A DNA stretch of 57,611 bases from Streptococcus orisasini (GCF_001431045.1 NZ_BCLE01000035.1:1-57611), one strand, 5' to 3'; counted from the first letter of the stretch, positions 8,548-18,366 are shown. Numbers and translations are program-made. Notes: generated by a model from the letters alone, not told the origin.

Positions 8548-9372
8548 TTAGTTTTGTTGCTTTCGTTTTAAAGTTAAACTGCCGCCAACGTTAAGGGCAT
8601 GCACACGTTCCGGATTGACTACATCATTGACAAGATCTGCTGGATTGCCATTAAAAGTATTCCAAGTAGCTGCATCAATTGATCCCCAATGAATACAAAG
8701 CAAATCAGCCTCAGGATAAGTGTTTGCTTCTTTTATGGCACCCTCGTAAGTAATATGCCAATCATTATCACTAAAATCAAAGAGAATCATATCTGGCTGC
8801 GGCATTTCCAAGTGTGACTGCAAAAGCTGACTGTCACTCGGTAGCCAAATGCTGCCATCAGGTGTCTCAAGCCAGTAACCTACATACTCTTCTTCCTTCC
8901 ACTCACGGTATTGGTACTTAGGCATTTGGTTTTGCCAATTATGACGGGTAGGCGTTGTTTTAATGGTAATATCGTTCACTTTAAAAACGTTTCCAACGGC
9001 ATGTTCCTGAGTATCAAATCCCTCTTCGATCATGACATCAGCCACATGAGCCGGTGCATGAAATTCCTGTGTCACAGCTTTGATGTTGTTAAGTGTTTCA
9101 AAGCTAAGGTGGTCATTATCAATATGAGAAATCAGCAGAGCATCCACCTTAGGAATTTCTGTTGACTTAATTGGCATGTCAATTAAAAGCGGCATGTCAA
9201 AACTATCCAAAATCGGATCAATCAGGATAATCGTCCCGCGGCTGTTGATAAGAATACTGGCGTTTCCAAGCCAATAAACTTCCGTTCCTTCAATCTTTTC
9301 AAAGGCAGATTGAGGAAGTTCAACTGTTTTTTCAGGCATAGCCTGCCCATTTTTACTAAAAGATAATTTCAT
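8548..9372 (-). CDS. MBL-fold metal-dependent hydrolase (UlaG/YtnP-like)
   Basis: This is a 274-residue metallo-beta-lactamase-fold hydrolase. The metal motif is SHIDNDHLS (H-x-D-x-D-H). Further expected ligands are the His in PTRHNWQ, the Asp in LPSDSQLL and the late His in CIHWGS. It begins with an extra strand (MKLSFSKNGQ) before the fold. Relatives include lactonases, N-acyl-phosphatidylethanolamine hydrolases and the ascorbate lactonase UlaG; the substrate is not determinable here. It starts 49 bases after the MFS gene and likely belongs to the beta-glucoside operon, which hints at a lactone or aglycone substrate. That last point is inference. Confidence 0.85.
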   Translation of the reverse strand: MKLSFSKNGQAMPEKTVELPQSAFEKIEGTEVYWLGNASILINSRGTIILIDPILDSFDMPLLIDMPIKSTEIPKVDALLISHIDNDHLSFETLNNIKAVTQEFHAPAHVADVMIEEGFDTQEHAVGNVFKVNDITIKTTPTRHNWQNQMPKYQYREWKEEEYVGYWLETPDGSIWLPSDSQLLQSHLEMPQPDMILFDFSDNDWHITYEGAIKEANTYPEADLLCIHWGSIDAATWNTFNGNPADLVNDVVNPERVHALNVGGSLTLKRKQQN

Positions 9373-9421
9373 GATATTTTGCCTTTCTATTTTTAATTTA
9401 TGTATTCTTTGTAGATGTCCC

Positions 9422-10621
9422 TTAGCTTACCCTTTTAAAACGTTTGGCAACAAACAGTGACACAGCACTTAAAGCTAATAAAACTACTACCAAAAGAAGA
9501 GCTGGTACATAACTGCCTGTGAAATCATAGATATAACCCACCGCTGAAAAGGCGACAGCAGCGCCAATATTGCCCGCAAAAGAAATGACAGGAAAAGCCT
9601 TTCCGTAATTAGCAGTTCCAAAAACTTCACGTACAACGAGCGGCACCGATACTGCTCCTAAGCCGTAGCAGGAGCCAAAAAGGAACGCTGCTACTAACAT
9701 CAGAAATGCTGGCCTACCAAACAAAAGCAAAAGAACACCAACAAGATTAGCGATTAAAAGAACCAAAGTCGCTTTCATCGCACCCAACTTATCACTAAGA
9801 GCACCCACAACCAATTTAGAAATAATATTTCCCACCATTCCCATGGACAATAAACTTGCACCTACAGTTGTTGATAAGCCCAGAGTTGCTGCATAACCAG
9901 GTAAATGTTGTGTGATACTAGAAATAAAGCTAACCATCACCCCCAAAGCAATCATTGCAATAAAAGCAGGTAAGGCAATTTTATATGCTGAAAACGACTG
10001 ACCCTGATGCTGAACTTTTTCTTCTCCATAGGCCTTTAATCCATCATCTTCTGGTCTAATAGCAAAAGGATATAAGAGTGCTGGCAAGCATAAAATAAAT
10101 AATAAGATAGCTTCAGCAATGTAAGCACCCTGCCAATTAACCAAAGCGATTATTTTTGAGAAAATAGGTGAGAATGCTGCTCCCATAAGTCCTGAAAAAC
10201 CTAGTGCAATACTGGTTGCCAAGCCATTTTTAGTCATAAACCAATGGTTAATAATCAAGGTAATGGTTACAATGGAGAAGAGCCCCGTACTAAAGCCACG
10301 AATGGCTCCCAGTAAATAAAACTGCCAAAGTTGGGTAGAAGCTGCCATCAGAGCAGTTCCAACAGTTGCAACTAAAACAGCTGTTGTAAGCAGAGTTTTA
10401 AAAGGAATTTTTTGCAATAACTTTGGTGCAACTAAAGCGCTGACAGCTGTCACTAAGGAAAATATGGTCATGTGAAAAGAAAAAGATCCACGCAAGATTC
10501 CCAAATCCTCAGAAACAACCGTATAAAACACTCCAGAAGTGTTAACGGAAATACCTATGGCAGCAGCTGACAGCCCGCAAAGGACAGCTAGAACTTTCCA
10601 AGTCTTATGAAGGTTTGCCAT
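9422..10621 (-). CDS. MFS transporter, OFA/monocarboxylate-like
   Basis: The 399-residue protein has twelve hydrophobic segments and a central charged loop (RPEDDGLKAYGEEKVQHQ) typical of the major facilitator superfamily. Glycine-rich segments (GLSAAAIGISVNTSGVF; GAIRGFSTGLF; GFSGLMGAAFSPIF) resemble the oxalate/formate antiporter group, whose members move small organic anions. It lies 34 bases downstream of the 6-phospho-beta-glucosidase gene and upstream of the MBL hydrolase. Export of an aglycone or uptake of a carboxylate would both fit; neither is shown. Confidence 0.88.
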   Translation of the reverse strand: MANLHKTWKVLAVLCGLSAAAIGISVNTSGVFYTVVSEDLGILRGSFSFHMTIFSLVTAVSALVAPKLLQKIPFKTLLTTAVLVATVGTALMAASTQLWQFYLLGAIRGFSTGLFSIVTITLIINHWFMTKNGLATSIALGFSGLMGAAFSPIFSKIIALVNWQGAYIAEAILLFILCLPALLYPFAIRPEDDGLKAYGEEKVQHQGQSFSAYKIALPAFIAMIALGVMVSFISSITQHLPGYAATLGLSTTVGASLLSMGMVGNIISKLVVGALSDKLGAMKATLVLLIANLVGVLLLLFGRPAFLMLVAAFLFGSCYGLGAVSVPLVVREVFGTANYGKAFPVISFAGNIGAAVAFSAVGYIYDFTGSYVPALLLVVVLLALSAVSLFVAKRFKRVS

Positions 10622-10655
10622 TATTCCTCCTTTTTATTATAGATAACCCCAACTA

Positions 10656-12188
<1,533 letters not shown>

Positions 12189-12200
12189 TCATACAAAAAT

Positions 12201-12217
12201 TTGAAATAAAATTTCAA
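12201..12217. promoter_or_regulatory. Palindrome, candidate RpiR operator
   Basis: TTGAAATAAAATTTCAA is a 17-base palindrome with a 5-base centre, sitting between the divergent 6-phospho-beta-glucosidase and rpiR genes and close to the rpiR ribosome site. Many RpiR/MurR family sites have TGAAA-n-TTTCA form. A weaker relative (TGAAACAAAATATCA) lies at 13489-13503 upstream of the PTS gene. Autoregulation is an inference. Confidence 0.55.
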
Positions 12218-12232
12218 GAAAGGAAGCTATCC

Positions 12233-13099
12233 ATGGCACTATTAAAAGATATTAAACATTTAGCAGCTACTAAAAAAGACTCTAAAAAAGATATCGCCAA
12301 TTTTATTTTAGAGAACAAAACAGAAATCGCTCACCTGACCTTAGACGATATTCAAGAGCGAGCCTTTATTTCCAAATCTTCTCTGGTCCGCTTTGCAAAA
12401 GCCTTAGGCTTTTCAGGTTGGAAAGAATTTCTGGTACCCTTAGTAGAAGAAATCCACAGGGAAAATGTCGTATTTGCTCACATTGATCCTGATATCCCCT
12501 TTACCAAAGAAGACTCCAATCTGACCATCGCTGCCAAAATCGCTCAATTACAGATTGCAAGCATTGAAGATAGCTTGAATTTTCTAGATGAAAAGGTTTT
12601 GATACAAGCCGCCTACTCTTTGAAAAAGGCAAAGCGGGTTGTGGTGTTCGGAATCAGCCCCAATAATATTTTGGCTCAAGTATTTAGGCGGCGGATGGCT
12701 GCTATTGGTAAAATCATTACCGTTCCCCATCATGATGAAATGGGGTTAGCTTCCTTAGAACTTACCGAAGACGACTTAGCACTTATTATTTCTTATTCTG
12801 GGCATCTCCATCAATTTTCATCCGGCCTTGTTGATATTTTAAACAAGCAAGCTGTCACAACACTTGCTATCACTAGCGATCCTCATTCTCCGCTAGCAGA
12901 AATTGCTGATATTGTTTTGATGGTATCTGCCCATGAGCAGGTGGTTGGAAAAATTTCCAGTTTTGCTTCAGAGGAATCAATTATTTTCCTCCTAAACATT
13001 CTATATGCTACCTATTTTTCTTTAGATTATGAAAAAAATATGACTTATAAGCAAAAAACCGCTGAATTATTGGAAAAAGGACGTCTTGAATCAGACTGA
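12233..13099 (+). CDS. RpiR/MurR-family transcriptional regulator
   Basis: The 288-residue protein has an N-terminal HTH (residues 1-75; TLDDIQERAFISKSSLVRFA) and a C-terminal SIS sugar-phosphate domain (about 115-250; VVVFGISPNNILAQVFRRRM, LIISYSGHLHQ). It should sense a phosphorylated sugar and control the divergent phospho-glucosidase operon and the downstream PTS gene. AAAGGA precedes the ATG. The last residues are odd: the final S-D-stop is encoded by an inserted MITE-like element, whereas the sequence before insertion would have ended R-L-E-TAA. The domain is otherwise intact. Confidence 0.93.
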   Translation: MALLKDIKHLAATKKDSKKDIANFILENKTEIAHLTLDDIQERAFISKSSLVRFAKALGFSGWKEFLVPLVEEIHRENVVFAHIDPDIPFTKEDSNLTIAAKIAQLQIASIEDSLNFLDEKVLIQAAYSLKKAKRVVVFGISPNNILAQVFRRRMAAIGKIITVPHHDEMGLASLELTEDDLALIISYSGHLHQFSSGLVDILNKQAVTTLAITSDPHSPLAEIADIVLMVSAHEQVVGKISSFASEESIIFLLNILYATYFSLDYEKNMTYKQKTAELLEKGRLESD

Positions 13100-13469
13100 A
13101 GAAAAAGTCTATTTTCTCAAAAAGTAACATTTTGTTATGATACTTTCCTTAGGTAGCACGGACGGCAAAACCAAACGCCAAGGCTATAGCTCTTGACTAG
13201 GTTTTGCATTAGATTGCCGTTAGAAATAGTATCGATTTCTAACGGCAGTCGTCATAGCGACTTCCTCCGGAATTCCATACCTAGATTTTGAGCCTAGGTC
13301 TCAAAATCTCCGAGAGGCAGAAACTCAATGTTTCTGCCTCTTTTGCTACATCAGAAAGTATCAGATTAGGCTTCGCTTATTTCTATATCATCTTACAAAA
13401 ACGAAAAGTGATACTATTCTATGATGAAACTTTAGAGAGAATTCAGTTTGAGAGTTTGTCTACAACCTG
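13092..13469. mobile_element. MITE-like element, copy 1, with 8-bp target duplication
   Basis: A 378-bp element starts CAGACTGAAGAAAAAG and ends TTTGTCTACAACCTG, so its ends are imperfect inverted repeats. It is flanked by a perfect 8-bp direct repeat TCTTGAAT (13084-13091 and 13470-13477). A nested inverted pair GATACTTTCC/GAAAGTATC bounds 13139-13362, inside which lie further palindromes (ATTTTGAGCCTAGGTCTCAAAAT; GGCAGAAACTC...TTTCTGCC). There is no transposase. An inverted copy lies at 16071-16563 and a shorter one at 33264-33523. The element carries the present stop codon of rpiR. Confidence 0.85.
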
Positions 13470-13555
13470 TCTTGAATAAAAGTTATTTTGAAACAAAATA
13501 TCATTTTTTTAGCTCTGCTATTTTCTAAAATGAAACCTTATGCCAACCCATTTTC

Positions 13556-13577
13556 AAGCCCTTGAAAGGGCTTTTTT
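13556..13577 (+). terminator. Terminator-like hairpin just upstream of PTS gene
   Basis: AAGCCC TTGAAA GGGCTT is followed by TTTT, only 50 bases before the PTS start. It may end rpiR transcription, or it may act as a leader attenuator for the PTS gene. I saw no clear BglG-type antiterminator (RAT) sequence overlapping it. Confidence 0.6.
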
Positions 13578-13627
13578 GCTGTGCTAAGATTAGCTCAGCA
13601 AATAAAAATTTGACAGGAGTTTGTGCT

Positions 13628-15475
13628 ATGACAAAAGAATATCAAAATTTGGCAGCTCAAATCATTAAAGCAATTGGCGGCAAAAATAATGTTATCAATG
13701 TTTATCACTGCCAGACGCGATTGCGCTTCACACTGGCCGATAACTTAAAAGCCAACACTGAAACTGTTGAGAATATTGATGGAGTCACCAAGGTTATTAT
13801 CAATGGCGGTCAGTATCAAATTGTTATTGGTACTCATGTTGCTGATGTTTTTGAAGAGATTGAAAAACTCGTTGATATTTCACCTGACACCTCGACAACA
13901 GAAGAGAAAAAAGGTGTTTTAAATACCATTATTGATTTTGTGGCAGGTACTTTCCAACCGATTATTCCAGCCCTCTCTGGTGCAGGTATGGTTAAAGCAG
14001 TTCTGGCTCTCCTTGTGGTTTTCCATATTTTCACCACAGATTCACAGACCTACTATCTGCTTAACTTATTTTCAGATGGTGTCTTCTATTTCTTACCTAT
14101 CATCATTGCCTTTACTGAAGCGCAAAAATTAAAATGTAATCCAATTCTGGCAGTCGGTGTCGCTGCTATGATGCTGCATCCTAATTGGACTGCTCTGGTA
14201 ACAGCAGCTAAACCCGTACACTTTTTTGACATCATTCCCTTTACTTTAGCAAATTATAGTTCGAGTGTCATTCCAATTATTTTGATTATTTTTGTTCAGT
14301 CTTATGTTGAAAGATTTCTTAATAAATATGTTCCAAAGTCTATCAATCTCGTTTTTGTTCCTATGCTGACCTTCCTTATCATGGGAACACTAGCCTTCTC
14401 AGTTCTCGGTCCAATTGGAGCCATTCTTGGTGGTTACCTTGCAACATTCTTTACATTTCTTGCTGATAATGCCAGCTGGGCACCAGCCTTATTAATCGGA
14501 GCATTCTTACCTATCATGGTTATGTTTGGTATACACAATGGTGTTGCTCCTCTTGGCATCATGCAAATGTCTCAGTTAGGTTATGACTCTATCTTCGGAC
14601 CTGGCTGTGTCTGCTCTAACATGGCACAAGCCACTGCTGGTGCTGTTGTAGCTTTCGTCATCAAAGATAAGAAAACAAAAGAAACTGCTATTCCAGGTTT
14701 TATCACGGCTTACATGGGAATTACTGAACCTCTTCTTTACGGAGTCAATCTTCCTAAGCGCTATCCTCTAATTGCCTCTATGATTGGTGGAGGACTTGGC
14801 GGACTCTATGCAGGTTTAACACATACGCATCGCTTTGCAACCGGTTCATCAGGTCTTCCAGCTGTTCTCCTCTACATTGGAGATAACAGTATGACCTTCT
14901 TTTACAATATTATTATCGCTATCTTGATTTCAATTGTTTCAACTGCTATTATCACTTTCTTCTTGGCCAAACATTTTGAAAAAGATACTCCTGCTGAACA
15001 AACAATACCTGATATTTTTACCAATCAAGAAGTTGTTGCCCCACTTTCGGGTGAAGTTCTTCCAATTGAAAAATCTGACGATGAGGTTTTTGCCTCAAAA
15101 ATTATGGGAGAAGGGGTTGTCATACTTCCACAAACAACCGATATTCTAGCTCCTTTCGCTGGAACCGTAGCAACATTATTTCCAACTAAACATGCTATTG
15201 GTTTAATTTCAGACAACGGAGCTGAGCTGCTTATTCATATCGGAATTAATACTGTTGATCTTGCTGGTAAGGGTTTTGAGAGCTTTGTTAAACAAGGTGA
15301 ACATGTTAATCAAGGACAAAAATTAATTTCTTTTGACAAGCAAGTCATCGAAGACGCTGGTTTTTCAAGTCAAGTTATGGTCATCGTTACAAACAGCAAG
15401 AATTACTCAGCAATTTATGCTAGAAACAACCAATTTAACAAGGCAGGTGATTTAATCTTAGAGCTGAATAAATAA
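13628..15475 (+). CDS. Beta-glucoside-type PTS transporter, EIIBCA
   Basis: This 615-residue permease imports and phosphorylates a beta-glucoside using phosphate from HPr. EIIB comes first (residues 1-90), with the phospho-Cys28 in VYHCQTRLRF. EIIC follows (about 100-455; ten hydrophobic segments, GITEPLLYGVNLPKRYP), and then EIIA (about 470-615) with phospho-His537 in LLIHIGINT. The ATG at 13628 has GGAG 10 bases upstream; the frame is open from 13562. The cognate hydrolase is probably the GH1 enzyme at 10656. The gene is bracketed by inverted repeats and preceded by a terminator-like hairpin. The exact sugar is unknown. Confidence 0.95.
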   Translation: MTKEYQNLAAQIIKAIGGKNNVINVYHCQTRLRFTLADNLKANTETVENIDGVTKVIINGGQYQIVIGTHVADVFEEIEKLVDISPDTSTTEEKKGVLNTIIDFVAGTFQPIIPALSGAGMVKAVLALLVVFHIFTTDSQTYYLLNLFSDGVFYFLPIIIAFTEAQKLKCNPILAVGVAAMMLHPNWTALVTAAKPVHFFDIIPFTLANYSSSVIPIILIIFVQSYVERFLNKYVPKSINLVFVPMLTFLIMGTLAFSVLGPIGAILGGYLATFFTFLADNASWAPALLIGAFLPIMVMFGIHNGVAPLGIMQMSQLGYDSIFGPGCVCSNMAQATAGAVVAFVIKDKKTKETAIPGFITAYMGITEPLLYGVNLPKRYPLIASMIGGGLGGLYAGLTHTHRFATGSSGLPAVLLYIGDNSMTFFYNIIIAILISIVSTAIITFFLAKHFEKDTPAEQTIPDIFTNQEVVAPLSGEVLPIEKSDDEVFASKIMGEGVVILPQTTDILAPFAGTVATLFPTKHAIGLISDNGAELLIHIGINTVDLAGKGFESFVKQGEHVNQGQKLISFDKQVIEDAGFSSQVMVIVTNSKNYSAIYARNNQFNKAGDLILELNK

Positions 15476-15538
15476 TATCATTGCCAAAAAGAGGATGGGC
15501 AGAAACTCGTTCAGTATTTTTTGGAGTAAGTCTTTGAC

Positions 15539-15628
15539 GCAGTGGTTGGGAGTAAGACTTGTTGGCTAGGTCAAGAAGTCTTACCCCTGCACAGTTCATT
15601 AGGTGCTTTAGCACCAATGAACCACTGC
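15539..15628. repeat. Branched hairpin structure downstream of PTS gene
   Basis: GCAGTGG (15539-15545) pairs with CCACTGC (15622-15628) and encloses two hairpins: GTAAGACTT with AAGAAGTCTTAC (15552-15584), and GTTCATTAGGTGC with GCACCAATGAAC (15594-15622). The result is a three-way junction on either strand. No ORF of note overlaps. It starts about 60 bases after the PTS stop. It could be an RNA element or a palindromic repeat. Confidence 0.6.
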
Positions 15629-15649
15629 TGATTGGTGGTCTTTGTCTGG

Positions 15650-15775
15650 ACACCTTTTAATTTTCAGGTGTCCGCCTTAAACAGTCCACTGGACTGTTTA
15701 AGTACTAGGCAAGTGATAGCTCCAACAGTTTGGAAAACTGTTGGAGGATATCCAATTCTATGAACGTTAGTTCAT
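15650..15775. repeat. Chain of four perfect short palindromes
   Basis: In sequence: GGACACCT...AGGTGTCC (about 15648-15672), the 27-base palindrome CTTAAACAGTCCA-C-TGGACTGTTTAAG (15676-15702), TCCAACAGTTT-GGA-AAACTGTTGGA (15721-15745), and ATGAAC-GTTA-GTTCAT (15760-15775). Each is a near-perfect stem with a 1-10 base loop. Together with the preceding branched structure and the following terminator, they fill the non-coding gap after the PTS gene. Confidence 0.7.
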
Positions 15776-15797
15776 GTCAATCCCTAATCAATTATGC

Positions 15798-15870
15798 AGA
15801 GGTGGGACGGTAAAATCGGTAAATCGTGATAAAATCACGATTTACCGATTTTTGGTCCCACTCTCTTTTT
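15798..15870 (+). terminator. Long-stem terminator after PTS gene
   Basis: An outer stem GAGGTGGGAC/GTCCCACTCTC encloses a perfect 17-bp stem (AAATCGGTAAATCGTGA with its complement) and is followed by CTTTTT. The outer GTGGGAC/GTCCCAC type recurs at 37939-37988 and looks like a common streptococcal intergenic hairpin. It is about 320 bases past the PTS stop. Confidence 0.6.
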
Positions 15871-16050
15871 ATATTCAAAGGTGCTTGATATCAAATTTTA
15901 CAAAAATCACCTTCATTGTTGTTGCAAAGCCAAAAAAGCAAGAAAATATCAGTGTAGGGAGAATAAACTAAGTAAAGTCTCAAGTCCAATTCTGAATTAG
16001 CACTAATTTGCATGCGGTAAATCATCAAGTTCTTTGCATGAACAAGAAAA
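15871..16050. other. Intergenic stretch without recognised features
   Basis: About 180 AT-rich bases lie between the long-stem terminator and the direct repeat beside MITE copy 2. Short open frames here lack ribosome sites and family resemblance. Confidence 0.5.
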
Positions 16051-16070
16051 AGCTTCCTAGTCAAGAGTAG

Positions 16071-16563
16071 GTGTAGACAAACTCCCAAAACTAAATTCTC
16101 TCTAAAGTTTCATTATAAAATAGTATCACTTTCCATTTTTATAAAATGATATAGAAATGATCAAAGCCTAACCCGATACTTTCCTATGTAGCAAAAGAGG
16201 CAGAAACATCGAGTTTCCGCCTCTCGGAGATTTTGAGACCTAGGCTCAAAATCTTAATTGAACACGGGCTGCGGATTGTGGCAAAAAGATGAGTCCGCCT
16301 AGAATCTTAATGATTCCGCGTCGAACTCCCTATTTTGCCTTTATCCGCAGACGCCCTTTGTATCTTGAACTTAGATATGGAATTCCGAAGGAAGTCGCTA
16401 TGACGATTGCCGCTAGAAATCGATATTATTTCTAACGGCAATCTAATGCAAAACCTAGTCAAGAGCTATAGCCTTGGCGTTTGGTTTTGCCGTCCGTGCT
16501 ACCTAAGGAAAGTATCATAACAAAATATTATTTTTTGAGAAAATAGACTTTTTCTTCAGTCTG
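16071..16563. mobile_element. MITE-like element, copy 2, inverted, carrying an inserted unit
   Basis: The reverse complement of this stretch matches copy 1 (13092-13469) over nearly its whole length, apart from a roughly 120-bp insertion at 16254-16373. It starts GTGTAGACAAACTCCC and ends CTTCAGTCTG. The nested GATACTTTCC/GGAAAGTATC ends lie at 16175 and 16516. It is flanked by near-identical 20-base direct repeats (AGCTTCCTAGTCAAGAGTAG at 16051-16070; AGCTTCCTAATCAAGAGTAA at 16564-16583). It lies between the PTS and dxs-like genes. Confidence 0.82.
16254..16373. repeat. 113-bp-family unit nested in MITE copy 2
   Basis: On the minus strand this reads AAGATACAAAGGGCGTCTGC, then AAAATAGGGAGTTCGACG, ATTCTAGG, ATCTTTTTG and GCAGCCCGTGTTCAATTAAG. 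That is the same framework as the tandem units at 24815-25040. MITE copy 1 lacks it at the equivalent position, so it is a later insertion or copy 1 lost it. Confidence 0.75.
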
Positions 16564-16605
16564 AGCTTCCTAATCAAGAGTAAGAAGCCTATGAGTAATG
16601 ATGTT

Positions 16606-18366
16606 TTAGGATAATTCTTCCAGAATACGATTCACGATATTAGTTATAGTGATACCATTTTCAGCAAGAAGTTCGTCTGCATTGTAGCGGTCGTGGAACT
16701 CTTTAGCAATACCGTAGTTTTGTACTTTCAGATTAGAGTTGCCAAGGTAGCTGGCAACTGTCTGACCATAGCCGCCCTCTAGGATACCGTCTTCCAAGGT
16801 CACCACCACCTTATGATTTTCTGCCAGTGAATCCAACAATTCAGTATCCAGTCCGGTAATAAATTTGGGATTAACCACTGTTGCTGTGATGCCATGCTTG
16901 TCTGCTAATTCTTTAGCAACCTTTTCAGCCAAAGCGTAGAAATTGCCCAAGCCAAAGAGTGCAACCTGACTACCCTTTTGAGTAACTTGGTTTTTATTGA
17001 GAATCGAATAATCTGTCTCATCATCAAGTCCTGTTTCTCTCAGTGGACCAACCGGAACGCGGATAGCGACCGGATGGTCTTTTTGCTCAATCGCCCAGTC
17101 AAGCATTGCCAAATGTTCTTCTTTATTGGTTGGCGCCAAATAAACAAGATTGGGAATATGTGATAAGAAAGGAATATCAAAGAAACCTAAGTGACTCTCG
17201 TCATTCATACTGCTGACAGAAGCCCCATAAACAAGAACAGTTCCTGCTTGATTATTGAGAGCCATATCATGAGATAATTGATCATAAGTACGCTGCATAA
17301 AGGTTGAGAAAACAGCCCAAACAGGCTTGGCACCGTTCTTAGCCAGACCAGTTGTCATGGTTGCAGCTTCCTGCTCAGCAATTCCCACATCCACAAATTG
17401 ATTGCCAGCTTTTTGACGTTGTTCTTGATTAAATAAAAGCATAGGTGTCCCAGCATTAATGGCAATCACAGTTGAATCTTTTTTCATCTTGTCCATAATG
17501 AGATCTGCTGTTACGCTGTTGTAAGTTGCTCCGCTATTACCAGATGAAAGATACTGACCTGTTTCAAGGTTAAAGGGACCGCCAGCGTGAAATGCTTCGC
17601 GATTTGCTTCAGCAGGCTTAAATCCTTTACCTTTGATGGTATGAATGTGCAAAAGTACAGGATGATTAGCATTTTTGACTTCTTGGAAGAGCTCAATCAG
17701 ACTATTTAAATCGTTACCTTCATCAAGATAGTGATAGTCATAACCTAAAGCTTTGAAAAAATTATCTGCTGCTTGACCCTTGCTCTCACGTAAATTACGC
17801 AAGGCTGTGTAAATACCGCCCTTTGGATTGGTCGCAATAGACTGGTCATTATCATTAACAATAACAAGCGTATTGCTGCCTGTTGTAGCAATTTGATTGA
17901 GGCCTTCGTAGGCTTGACCGCCTGAAAGGGAACCATCACCAATGATAGCAAGCACATTGTAGATTTCCCCTTTCAAATCACGCGCTTTGGCAACTCCTGA
18001 AGCCAAGGCTAAAGAGGTAGACGTATGACCTACAGTGAATAAATCATGTTCACTTTCTTTAGGATTGGTGTAACCTGACACATCATCATAATGGGCTGGA
18101 TCGATAAATGCTTGCACCCGTCCAGTTAGCATCTTATGAATGTAAGACTGATGAGACACATCAAAAATAAATTTATCAATTGGTGAGTTGAAAACGTAGT
18201 GAAGAGCCACAGTCATTTCAACCATACCAAGATTGGGACCATTGTGCCCACCATGATGACTGAGTTTTTCCAGTAAAGCCTGCCTAGCTTCATCAGCAAC
18301 CTTATGCAAATCATCAATTGATAAAGCTTTTAAATCCTGCGGCGATTGAATCGTTTCTAATAGCAT
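16606..18366 (-). CDS. 1-deoxy-D-xylulose-5-phosphate synthase-like TPP enzyme
   Basis: The 586-residue protein has the Dxs layout: an N-terminal TPP half (GGHNGPNLGMVEMTVALHYV; GDGSLSGG with a following VNDND), a pyrimidine-binding middle domain (VDVGIAEQEA; TFMQRTYDQL) and a C-terminal transketolase domain. True Dxs makes DXP from pyruvate and glyceraldehyde 3-phosphate. Here the usual DRAG segment before the THQG motif reads YGASVSSMNDESHLG, and the enzyme is shorter than the usual roughly 620. Streptococci make isoprenoids by the mevalonate route, so the role is uncertain. GGAGGG precedes the ATG. It is last in a run with two aldo/keto reductases and a flavodoxin. Confidence 0.85.
   Translation of the reverse strand: MLLETIQSPQDLKALSIDDLHKVADEARQALLEKLSHHGGHNGPNLGMVEMTVALHYVFNSPIDKFIFDVSHQSYIHKMLTGRVQAFIDPAHYDDVSGYTNPKESEHDLFTVGHTSTSLALASGVAKARDLKGEIYNVLAIIGDGSLSGGQAYEGLNQIATTGSNTLVIVNDNDQSIATNPKGGIYTALRNLRESKGQAADNFFKALGYDYHYLDEGNDLNSLIELFQEVKNANHPVLLHIHTIKGKGFKPAEANREAFHAGGPFNLETGQYLSSGNSGATYNSVTADLIMDKMKKDSTVIAINAGTPMLLFNQEQRQKAGNQFVDVGIAEQEAATMTTGLAKNGAKPVWAVFSTFMQRTYDQLSHDMALNNQAGTVLVYGASVSSMNDESHLGFFDIPFLSHIPNLVYLAPTNKEEHLAMLDWAIEQKDHPVAIRVPVGPLRETGLDDETDYSILNKNQVTQKGSQVALFGLGNFYALAEKVAKELADKHGITATVVNPKFITGLDTELLDSLAENHKVVVTLEDGILEGGYGQTVASYLGNSNLKVQNYGIAKEFHDRYNADELLAENGITITNIVNRILEELS

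Noticed and set aside
13288..13479. Frames inside the MITE copies and after the PTS gene (also 15435-15653 and 15774-15971)
   Set aside because: They follow palindromic repeat sequence, have no ribosome sites, and are not preserved between copies.
13478..13627. BglG/LicT RAT antiterminator before the PTS gene
   Set aside because: The hairpin at 13556 is terminator-like, but I could not find a RAT-type sequence overlapping it, and the local regulator is RpiR rather than BglG.
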